DNA from: Rhodococcus coprophilus NBRC 100603
Lineage (GTDB): Bacteria > Actinomycetota > Actinomycetes > Mycobacteriales > Mycobacteriaceae
Assembly: GCF_001895045.1 (NCBI RefSeq)
Contig: NZ_BDAM01000006.1
Span: forward strand, 87,742-151,741
Length of the DNA stretch: 64,000 bases
Direction: 5' to 3'
The notes under the pieces: generated by a model
Told to the model about the DNA's origin: nothing
Database searches by the model: none
Seen by the model: only the letters and a program-made list of their open reading frames with translations
Part shown: positions 57,149 through 64,000 of the stretch, one piece after another
How positions within the stretch are numbered: the first letter of the stretch is position 1
Layout of the letters: the number at the start of each line of letters is the position of its first letter
Made by a program: the position numbers and the translations under genes

Positions 57149-57556
57149 TCAGGCGTTCGCGAGTCGCCCCCACGCGTGCCAGTGGTCGATCTCGATCCAC
57201 GCGCTCACCCGCCGCCTGTCGCGCTGATGGTAAGGGCGACCGGTGTAGTGCGCCGAAATGCGGTCGATGTCAGTCAGATCCGGATCGTCCACGAATTCCA
57301 CCACCCTGCCCTGGATGCTGACGTGGGTGATCCAATCCTCGGGATCCATCGCGGACAGGCTCACGCGCGGGTCGTGGCGCAGGTATTCGAGCCGCTTTCG
57401 TCCCTCGTCCATGTTCACGAGAATGCGTCCGTTCTCGTACATGTACCAGGTGGGCACCGACACCGGTTGCCCGTCCGCCCGCAGCGTACTGATGGTTGCG
57501 TAATTGGGCTGAGCAAGGAACTCGGCAACGGCGGCAGGAACCGGAGGCTTCGGCAC
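57149..57556 (-). CDS. PPOX-class F420-dependent oxidoreductase-like protein
   Basis: The 135-residue split-barrel protein has the PPOX/FDOR features: FLAQPNYATISTLRADGQPVSVPTW near residue 13, GRILVNMDEGRKRLEYLRHDPRVSLSAMD near 44, and YTGRPYHQRDRRRVSAWIE near 100. It should bind F420 or FMN and reduce small molecules. GTG 57556 is the start (MPKPPVPA). It is a single gene. Confidence 0.85.
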   Translation of the reverse strand: MPKPPVPAAVAEFLAQPNYATISTLRADGQPVSVPTWYMYENGRILVNMDEGRKRLEYLRHDPRVSLSAMDPEDWITHVSIQGRVVEFVDDPDLTDIDRISAHYTGRPYHQRDRRRVSAWIEIDHWHAWGRLANA

Positions 57557-57656
57557 AATCGAGCCTTTCTCGAGGTGAGGATCGGTACCGGACCAGCCTA
57601 TGCCCGGGCACCCGGGTCATCCGCCACAAGTGCGGCAGGAGAACCCGCGCCGACGC

Positions 57657-59003
57657 TCAATACCGCGGGTTGGCGACCCTCAGCCGCGTGTCGACCAGGT
57701 CTCGGACGACGCAGCCGACCGGCGTCTCCTCGAGAGTGATATCACCTGCTCGCAGACCGAGGGCCAGTTCGGATTCCGTGCGATAGCCCAGCTCCCCGAG
57801 CCGGGTGCGAAATTCTTCTCGCAGCGCGTATCCGACCTCCGACTCACGCGCGGCGATGCCGAGAACATGCGCGGCGACACGAGATCGATAGACGGACCTC
57901 GGGTCGGCCCCCGCCGACGCATCGACGACGAAATCCTGGACCGCCCGCAGCAATTCGCCGATGCGCCGAGTGCCGAACAAATCGTCTGCCGGATCGTCAC
58001 CGGCCCGTACGACATCACCGGTCGCGCTCGCCGGTACACCGAGCAGATCCAGCAGGTCGCGTTCGCATTCCGCGACACGACGGCCGATGGCGAGCAGTTC
58101 GAGGGTGTTGTCTCCGCCGTCGTCGGCACGCATCGCCTGCATCCGGCAGATGACCGCCCAGCGCAGCGACCCGAACACCTCCCACCAGTGCACGACGTCC
58201 GGATCGGGTGACACCCCGGATTCGTCGGCGTAACCGCGAAACAGGTCGTCGCGTGACCCGAATCCTCCGACAGGGTGCGGCGACCCGAATCGCCATGTCT
58301 TCGTGCACAACCAGCCGAGATCTTCCATCGGGTCGCCCAGGTGCGCCAACTCCCAGTCCAGCACTCCCCGGATGCCGTCCTCGTCGACGAGGATGTTCCC
58401 GTTGCGGAAGTCGCCGTGCACGACAGACTTTCGTGTTGCGGGTGGCCGGTTGTCTCTCAGCCAGGAGAACGCGGCTTCCAGCGCGGGCAGCGGGCCTCCG
58501 GTCCGTGTGTATTCGCCGAGCAGGAACTCCAGCGGGTCGTGGTCCGGAAGGCCCGGCACCGCGACCGGGTCCATCCGGTGCAGTCGGCCGAGCGTGCGCC
58601 CGAGGTCGTACGGTAGGCGCGCTCGCACGGAACCGAACCTCTCGTCGCGAAGCAGTCGTTGCGGCAGCGCCTCGCCTGGCAGTCGCGACATCACCAGGTA
58701 CGAGCCGATACCCGGCAACGGCTCGCCGCCGCTGTTGTCCACGATCTCCGGTACGGGGACCCCCACTCTGCCCGCCTCCACGAAAGCCGCTGCTTCCATG
58801 GACATTCGGCCTGGGTCCTCTCGGCCCGGCGGGTCGCGGCGCAGGATCAGTTCGGGTGGCAACGCGGGATCGGACTTCGTCGTGAGCGACCAGGTCTCGC
58901 GACTCGCCCCTCCGGTGAGCCGCTCGACGCCGGTGAAGACGCACGCCGCGCCCAGGACCGTCGACAGTCGCTCCGCCAGTGCGTCCTCGAACGTCTCGCT
59001 CAT
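57657..59003 (-). CDS. APH-like phosphotransferase with C-terminal DUF6285 domain
   Basis: The 448-residue protein has an aminoglycoside-phosphotransferase-fold kinase domain (about 20-320): LTGGASRETWSL (nucleotide loop), VVHGDFRNGNIL (catalytic HxDxxxxN with Asp near residue 192) and GVLDWELAHLGDP (metal Asp). A helical DUF6285-like domain follows (about 345-440). This family sits near acyl-CoA dehydrogenases and is probably a metabolite kinase, not a drug-resistance enzyme. The substrate is unknown. Confidence 0.83.
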   Translation of the reverse strand: MSETFEDALAERLSTVLGAACVFTGVERLTGGASRETWSLTTKSDPALPPELILRRDPPGREDPGRMSMEAAAFVEAGRVGVPVPEIVDNSGGEPLPGIGSYLVMSRLPGEALPQRLLRDERFGSVRARLPYDLGRTLGRLHRMDPVAVPGLPDHDPLEFLLGEYTRTGGPLPALEAAFSWLRDNRPPATRKSVVHGDFRNGNILVDEDGIRGVLDWELAHLGDPMEDLGWLCTKTWRFGSPHPVGGFGSRDDLFRGYADESGVSPDPDVVHWWEVFGSLRWAVICRMQAMRADDGGDNTLELLAIGRRVAECERDLLDLLGVPASATGDVVRAGDDPADDLFGTRRIGELLRAVQDFVVDASAGADPRSVYRSRVAAHVLGIAARESEVGYALREEFRTRLGELGYRTESELALGLRAGDITLEETPVGCVVRDLVDTRLRVANPRY

Positions 59004-59037
59004 CCTGTACCGAACCGTCGCCGTGAGTCCGGGGCGA

Positions 59038-59574
59038 TCAATCGAATTCCATGCCCGCGGCCTCGCCGCGCTGTCTCGTCGTGTTGGCGCCGTCGAGTGA
59101 TTCACGAATGATGTCGGCGTGTCCGCTGTGGTGGGCAGTCTCGCGGATGATGTGGATGAGGATTTTGCGGGCACTCATCCATTCCCGTGTGGGGGTCCAC
59201 GGAGCAATCGGAAGCGGTACCTGGCGGTTCAGGTCGAGTGTCGCGACGTACTCCTCCGTCGCGTCCGCGACCGCGCGGTAAACCTCGAGCAGATCGGCGA
59301 GGGACTCGTCGTCGCGCATGAAGTACTGCGCCATCAGCGCATCCATGTCCGTGACCGCGGAGTTTTCGTCCATCTCGCGGATCGTCTCGATCCAGGACCG
59401 CTCGGTGTTCGCGACGTGCTTGACGAGGCCACCCAGCGTCAGATCGCTCACGGTCGAGCGCGTGCGGGCCTGTTCGTTGTCGATTCCGCGGACGGTGATG
59501 AGGAACATCTCGCGCTGCTCGGCCAGCATCTCGAGGATGTCCGCGTGTTCACCGGTGACTGTGCTCTGGCTCAT
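59038..59574 (-). CDS. DinB-family protein
   Basis: The 178-residue four-helix protein fits the DinB/YfiT-like fold: GGLVKHVANTERSWIETI near residue 49 carries the first metal His, and HIIRETAHHSGHADIIRESLDG near 142 carries the others. Family members bind metals and include mycothiol- or bacillithiol-dependent transferases. ATG 59574 is used; an upstream ATG at 59580 is close. It is a single gene 34 bp from the phosphotransferase gene. Confidence 0.85.
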   Translation of the reverse strand: MSQSTVTGEHADILEMLAEQREMFLITVRGIDNEQARTRSTVSDLTLGGLVKHVANTERSWIETIREMDENSAVTDMDALMAQYFMRDDESLADLLEVYRAVADATEEYVATLDLNRQVPLPIAPWTPTREWMSARKILIHIIRETAHHSGHADIIRESLDGANTTRQRGEAAGMEFD

Positions 59575-59681
59575 GACCACTCCTCGTTTCCGGATTCCGT
59601 CGATGCTGCCACGGTAGAAACGATTGCGGTCGGCTTCGGTCCTGAATCCCCGTGTCGAGCCGAATTCGGTACAGAGGCTGG

Positions 59682-59864
59682 TCAGGCGGCGAAGCCGACG
59701 GCACCGATCACCGGGATGATCGTCATGAACACGATGGCGATCACGAACAGCGTGATCGTGACCTTCCTGTCCCAGCGTGACCGTGCTCCCGTCGCCGCAA
59801 GGAGAAAAAAGACGAAGCCGATGCAGATGGAGCCGATCCCGATGATCACCGATGTTTCGAGCAT
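59682..59864 (-). CDS. small two-helix membrane protein (60 aa)
   Basis: The 60-residue protein starts MLETSVIIGIGSICIGFVFF and has two hydrophobic segments (about 5-24 and 36-56) joined by a basic loop (GARSRWDRKV). I recognise no family. Two-helix proteins of this size are common next to membrane genes in Rhodococcus. It lies 64 bp after the tspO gene and may share its transcript. Confidence 0.6.
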   Translation of the reverse strand: MLETSVIIGIGSICIGFVFFLLAATGARSRWDRKVTITLFVIAIVFMTIIPVIGAVGFAA

Positions 59865-59928
59865 GGTTCCATCATCGCCCACGCGGGCAGTCGCTTCGCG
59901 CGGGACCGCCCCCGTCACGTGAGAGCGA

Positions 59929-60408
59929 TCAGCGATTGAGCTGCGTGATCCGCCCGGAGAGCACCGTCGCGAAACTTGTCCATCCGGCGTAGGGAGCGAG
60001 CGCCGCACCCGCCGTCGGGTTCGCCGCCGCCGTCCGGCGGGTGAGGTCGACCGTGCTCGCGGCCAGCGCAGCGGCCACCAACGTCGCGGGCACAAGGCGG
60101 TGCCACGCGAAGAACATCCACGACCAGGACGCATTGAGAACCAGGTTGACGCCGAGCGCAGTGATGTACTTGCGCCGGCCGTCGTGATCCCCGCGTTCGT
60201 CCAGCGAGTCGATCGCGACCGCCGAGGTCACCGCGATATCCGCATAGAGCGCCGTCCACACCACCGGGAAGACCGCGGGAGGAGGCTGGATACCGGGCTT
60301 ACGAAGCTTGCGATACCACCGCGAGTCCGTTTCGCGTGAAGCGATGGAACCGACGATCGCGGTCACGGTGGTCGCTGCGGCGGTGGCGAGGACGGTGGTG
60401 AGCTTCAT
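59929..60408 (-). CDS. tspO: TspO/MBR-family tryptophan-rich sensory protein
   Basis: The 159-residue membrane protein has five hydrophobic helices and TspO motifs: KLRKPGIQPPPAVFPVVWTALY near residue 34 and LVLNASWSWMFF near 89. Family members bind porphyrins or cholesterol-like ligands and affect stress responses. The ATG at 60408 and length match the family. It is divergent from the MBL hydrolase gene. Confidence 0.9.
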   Translation of the reverse strand: MKLTTVLATAAATTVTAIVGSIASRETDSRWYRKLRKPGIQPPPAVFPVVWTALYADIAVTSAVAIDSLDERGDHDGRRKYITALGVNLVLNASWSWMFFAWHRLVPATLVAAALAASTVDLTRRTAAANPTAGAALAPYAGWTSFATVLSGRITQLNR

Positions 60409-60565
60409 GCGAAATGACTCCTGTCGATTTCATCCCTCGGCGCCGGCCGGCGGCCGGCTCGCGGCATCCGACCGGCTACCCGGGCTCCCGCGCCTCGAAA
60501 CGCCCCGGCACCGCCGCGAGTAACCTGACCCGCGAACACGCTGGGGACGACTACGGGGGCGGACG

Positions 60566-61555
60566 ATGAGCGGACTCACACAGATCGGCGACGGGGTATG
60601 GGCTTTCGTGCGTCCGTCGGGAGGTTGGGGCGAGGCCAACACCGGGCTGATCGTCGCTTCGGGTACGGCGTCGATGGTCGTCGACACGGTCTGGGACACC
60701 GCGTGGGCGAGGCGCGTGGCGGATGTGCAGCAACCTCTCGTCGCGCACGCGCCGATCACCGAGGCCGTCAACACCCACAGCGACGGTGACCACTGGTGGG
60801 GCAACGACACTCTTCCCCCGTCCACGCGGATCACGACGAGCCGGGCCGCCTTGGCAGGCATGCACGAGGACCTTCCGCCCGCGGCGCTCGGTGTGCTGGC
60901 GGGGATCGGCGGGGTGCTCGGCAGGCTTCCGGGGCCGGTCGGCCCGGCAGGTGCGTATGTTGCCCGCGTGCGCGGCGGTGCTCGCTTGCCGCGCCGCACC
61001 CCACGCCTGCCCGACCGCACCTTCGACACACGCGACATCGTGGAAATCGGCGACCGCAGAATAGAACTCGAGCAGCTCGGGCCGTGTCACACCGCCGGCG
61101 ATCTCGTCGCCCATGTTCCCGACGCGGGTGTCGTGTTCGCCGGCGATCTGCTCTTCATCGGTTCTACGCCGATCCTGTGGCACGGGCCGATCGAGAACTG
61201 GTTCTCTGCACTCGAGCGATTGATGTCGTGGGACGCCGCGACCTACGTTCCAGGGCACGGACCGCTGTGCGGCCGCGCAGAGATCCTCGCGCTACGCGAT
61301 TACTGGGTATGGGTGAACGAAGCGGGCCGTGACCGGCACAACGCGGGCCTCTCACCTTTGCAGGCGGCACGAGAACTCGTGCGTAGCCCGGAATTCGGCC
61401 GGTGGCGCGAGTGGGAGTCGCCGGAACGCCTTGTGCTGAGCCTGAGCACGCTGTTCGATCAGTGGAACGGGAATCCTCCCGGCCCCCCGGCGATCCGCCG
61501 CCGCGCCCGCACATTCGCGGACGCGGAGACGCTCCTCCGCGAGGGGATTCTCTGA
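60566..61555 (+). CDS. MBL-fold metallo-hydrolase
   Basis: The 329-residue enzyme carries the metallo-beta-lactamase metal motif NTHSDGDHWWGN (HxHxDH-like, with Ser in place of the first motif His) near residue 70, GPCHTAGDLVAHVPDAGVVFAGDLLF near 170, and VPGHGPL near 230. The fold hydrolyses lactones, thioesters or beta-lactams in different members. The substrate is unknown. ATG 60566 follows GGGGGC; its 3' end is 15 bp from the convergent molybdoenzyme gene. Confidence 0.83.
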   Translation: MSGLTQIGDGVWAFVRPSGGWGEANTGLIVASGTASMVVDTVWDTAWARRVADVQQPLVAHAPITEAVNTHSDGDHWWGNDTLPPSTRITTSRAALAGMHEDLPPAALGVLAGIGGVLGRLPGPVGPAGAYVARVRGGARLPRRTPRLPDRTFDTRDIVEIGDRRIELEQLGPCHTAGDLVAHVPDAGVVFAGDLLFIGSTPILWHGPIENWFSALERLMSWDAATYVPGHGPLCGRAEILALRDYWVWVNEAGRDRHNAGLSPLQAARELVRSPEFGRWREWESPERLVLSLSTLFDQWNGNPPGPPAIRRRARTFADAETLLREGIL

Positions 61556-61570
61556 ACTCCACAAGCAGCG

Positions 61571-63943
61571 CTACGAGAGATGCTCCGGCTGGGGATGCGT
61601 CTTGTGCGACCAGTCGGATCCCACTTTCTGCATGCCGCCCACGTCGGGGCAGTCGCTGCTGCGGGTGCCCGTGGGCGCGATCGAAATCACCACCGATTTG
61701 TAGGTGGGGCAATTGCTTTCGAGTGCAGTGGAATCGAGAGGGACCAACGGGTTGGTCTCCGGGTAGTAGGCCGCCGCAGACCCACGCGGCACGTCGTACT
61801 CGACGACGCGGAACCGATGAGCGCAGCGCACCCGTTCGTCACCGTCCCATCGGGTGAACAGGTCGACGATGTCGCCCGGGTCGAGCCCGGCCGCGGCGAT
61901 GTCCTCACGATGCATTAACACCACACGACGACCGCCCTCGATACCGCGGTAGCGATCGCTCAGCCCGTAGATGGTGGTGTTGAACTGGTCGTGACTGCGC
62001 AGCGTCTGCAACAGGAGATGCCCCGGAGGCACCTGAACGACCTCGATCGGGGACACCGCGAATTCTGCTTTCCCCGTCTTTGTTTGGAAGGTACGAGTGT
62101 CACGCGGCGGGTGCGGGAGGATGAATCCTCCGGGTCGGCGGACGTTGACCTCGTAACCCTCGCAACCGGGAACGACTCTGGAGATGTGCGAGCGAATGTT
62201 CGCGTAGTCGTCGCGCATCGCCTTCCACTGGAGGCCGTAGCGGTCTCCGATCGTCGCCTCGGCGATGCCCGTAATGATCGAAACCTCCGACCGGAGATGC
62301 TCACTCGCAGGTTCGAGCGGGCCACGTGAGGCGTGGACCGAGCATTCGGTGTCTTCGACGGACACGAACTGGTGACCGGACGCCTGCACGTCCTTCTCGG
62401 TGCGTCCCAGCGTCGGCAGGATGAGCGCGGTCTCCCCGCACACCAGGTGGGACCGGTTGAGTTTCGTGGAGATCTGGACGGTCATGTCGATTCCGGACAT
62501 CGCTTCGGCCGTGACGACGGTGTCGGGCGCCGATTGAACGAAGTTTCCGCCGAGGCCGAGGAAGAACTTCGCCTTGCCGTCCCGCATCGCACGAATGGAA
62601 TCGACGGTGTCGAAACCGTGTTCGCGCGGCGGGTCGAACCCGAACTCCTTCTCGAGCGCGTCGAGGAAGTGCTGCGGGGGCCGCTCCCAGATGCCCATGG
62701 TGCGGTCGCCCTGCACATTGGAATGCCCACGCACGGGCATGAGGCCGGCACCCCGTCGACCGATGTTTCCCCGCGCGAACGCGAGATTGCAGATCTCCTT
62801 GATGGTTGCCACGGCGTTGCGGTGCTGCGTCACACCCATCGCCCAGCAGAAGACCGTCGCCTTCGACCGGCGGAACATCTGGGCCGCCTCCGTGATCGCC
62901 TGCCGCGACAGCCCGGTCGCTGCGATCACCTCGTCCCAGTCGACGTTCCGGACGTGCTGCTTCCAGTCGTCGAACCCGGTCGTGTACTCCCGCACGAAGT
63001 CGTGATCGAGCGCATCCCATTCGACGAGGAGCGATCCGATCGCCTGCATCAGTGCGAGGTCGCCGTTCACCGCGATCGGCAGATGGAGGTCGGCGAGGTC
63101 CGTTCCCCGGCCGACCACCCCGCGCGGGGTCTGCGGGTTACGGAAGTTGACCAGACCTGCTTCCCGGAGCGGATTGATCGCGAGGATCTTCGCGCCGTTG
63201 CGCTTGGCTTTCTCGAGCGCGGTGAGCATGCGGGGATGGTTGGTGCCCGGGTTCTGGCCCTGGAGAACGATCAGCTCCGCGTGGTGGACGTCCTCGAGCG
63301 TGACACTGGCCTTGCCGATACCGATCGATTCCTGCAGCGCGATGCTCGTGGACTCGTGACACATGTTCGAGCAGTCGGGCAGATTGTTGGTTCCGAAGGC
63401 ACGGGCGAACAACTGGTACACGAACGCCGCTTCGTTCGACGCGCGGCCGGAGGTGTAGAAGAGGGCTTCGTCGGGGCTGTCCAGCGACCGCAGCTGCTCG
63501 CCGATCAGCGCGAAGGCGTCGTCCCATTCGATCGGGGTGTAGTGGGTGGCGCCGGGACGCTTGACCATCGGGTGGGTGATGCGCCCCTGCTTGCCGAGCC
63601 ACAGCTCACTGTGCTGCGCGAGGTCGTCGATGCTGTGCCGCGCGAAGAACTCGGGCGTCACCCGGTCGCGAGTGGCTTCCTCGGCAACCGCCTTTGCACC
63701 GTTCTCGCAGAACTCCGCAGCATGCCGGTGCCCCGGAGCGGGATCGGGCCACGCGCAACTCATGCAGTCGAAGCCCTCCGCCTGGTTGAGCTCGCGAAGC
63801 GTCTCGGCCGACCGAACGATCCCCATTTCGCGAAACGAGCGTTTCAACGCGACCGCGACACCGGTGACGCCGGCCGCACTGTTCTTGTGGTCTCCGACAC
63901 GGAGTTCCTGCTCGTCGTAATCGCGTCGTTGATCGTCCCGCAT
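61571..63943 (-). CDS. FdhF/YdeP-family molybdopterin oxidoreductase
   Basis: The 790-residue enzyme belongs to the YdeP-type branch of formate-dehydrogenase-like molybdoenzymes. The Fe-S cluster segment is Cys60-x-x-Cys63 (FDCMSCAWPDP). Domain motifs in order: WDDAFALIGEQL, YTSGRASNEAAFVYQLFARA, the molybdenum-region cysteine in LPDCSNMCHES, LQGQNPGTNHPRML, CNLAFARGNIGRRGAG, and C-terminal bis-MGD segment PETNPLVPL. Homologues may oxidise formate or reduce unknown substrates, but biochemical data are poor. I use ATG 63943 because GAGGAG lies five bases upstream; GTG 63949 would overlap it. It occupies the right end; only 57 bases follow. Confidence 0.9.
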   Translation of the reverse strand: MRDDQRRDYDEQELRVGDHKNSAAGVTGVAVALKRSFREMGIVRSAETLRELNQAEGFDCMSCAWPDPAPGHRHAAEFCENGAKAVAEEATRDRVTPEFFARHSIDDLAQHSELWLGKQGRITHPMVKRPGATHYTPIEWDDAFALIGEQLRSLDSPDEALFYTSGRASNEAAFVYQLFARAFGTNNLPDCSNMCHESTSIALQESIGIGKASVTLEDVHHAELIVLQGQNPGTNHPRMLTALEKAKRNGAKILAINPLREAGLVNFRNPQTPRGVVGRGTDLADLHLPIAVNGDLALMQAIGSLLVEWDALDHDFVREYTTGFDDWKQHVRNVDWDEVIAATGLSRQAITEAAQMFRRSKATVFCWAMGVTQHRNAVATIKEICNLAFARGNIGRRGAGLMPVRGHSNVQGDRTMGIWERPPQHFLDALEKEFGFDPPREHGFDTVDSIRAMRDGKAKFFLGLGGNFVQSAPDTVVTAEAMSGIDMTVQISTKLNRSHLVCGETALILPTLGRTEKDVQASGHQFVSVEDTECSVHASRGPLEPASEHLRSEVSIITGIAEATIGDRYGLQWKAMRDDYANIRSHISRVVPGCEGYEVNVRRPGGFILPHPPRDTRTFQTKTGKAEFAVSPIEVVQVPPGHLLLQTLRSHDQFNTTIYGLSDRYRGIEGGRRVVLMHREDIAAAGLDPGDIVDLFTRWDGDERVRCAHRFRVVEYDVPRGSAAAYYPETNPLVPLDSTALESNCPTYKSVVISIAPTGTRSSDCPDVGGMQKVGSDWSHKTHPQPEHLS

Positions 63944-64000
63944 CGTCACTCCTCACAAACGCAGCTTTGGTGCTCCGTCCAGTGTGACAGAGCCCATAGA

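Noticed and set aside
57657..59003. Aminoglycoside resistance kinase
   Set aside because: The extra C-terminal DUF6285-like domain and the actinobacterial family it belongs to point to a metabolic kinase.

Overview
The window is high-GC actinobacterial DNA. The gene content points to Rhodococcus or a close relative in the Mycobacteriales: IclR-type CatR and PcaR, benABCD followed by a LuxR/LAL-type regulator, a BenC with a C-terminal extension, Lsr2, F420/PPOX and LLM oxidoreductases, GT87 and ABC-F proteins. I found no prophage, insertion sequence or CRISPR array. The genus is an inference from family content, not from a marker gene.

Layout. 1-2300: the start of a lactate-utilisation LutA-type gene running off the left edge, an initiator tRNA-Met with terminator, an AI-2E family permease, and a decayed KstD-like flavoprotein gene carrying an 8-bp tandem repeat. 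2368-6826: lower beta-ketoadipate pathway (pcaJ, pcaI, pcaD, pcaR, pcaF). 6866-8524: DoxX protein, zinc-free MDR oxidoreductase and a 54-codon gene with a hairpin over its ribosome binding site. 8699-14938: a tightly coupled six-gene operon (holo-ACP synthase, carrier protein, acyl-CoA-dehydrogenase-like flavoprotein, amino acid:carrier protein ligase, DUF1839, GH2 glycosidase), the most unusual system here. 15204-22679: type II NADH dehydrogenase with a divergent LysR gene, an antibiotic-resistance-type ABC-F gene with a WhiB7-like promoter and leader peptide, two lipolytic hydrolases and a phosphodiesterase.

22732-34414: catCBA with divergent catR, an LLM oxidoreductase, benABCD and benR. 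Together with the pca genes these encode a complete route from benzoate through catechol, cis,cis-muconate, muconolactone, 3-oxoadipate enol-lactone, 3-oxoadipate and 3-oxoadipyl-CoA to succinyl-CoA plus acetyl-CoA. The pca and cat control regions share GTACGC(A) half-sites. 34445-42272: a UvrA-like ATPase, then a TetR-controlled operon (CrtC-like protein, LLM oxidoreductase, PEP-synthase-like phosphotransferase) with a perfect dyad operator.

42290-64000: mostly housekeeping and small accessory genes (VOC and AraC pair, gpsA, SOUL protein, nitroreductase, orphan AAA ATPase, GT87, azlCD, M50-like protease, DUF5995, thioesterase, nucleoside hydrolase, Lsr2, HdeD-like, DUF2510/excalibur protein, PPOX, APH-like phosphotransferase, DinB, TspO, MBL hydrolase, FdhF/YdeP-type molybdoenzyme). 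Two gene scraps, an acyl-CoA synthetase C-terminus and a possible FUSC C-terminus, mark past deletions.
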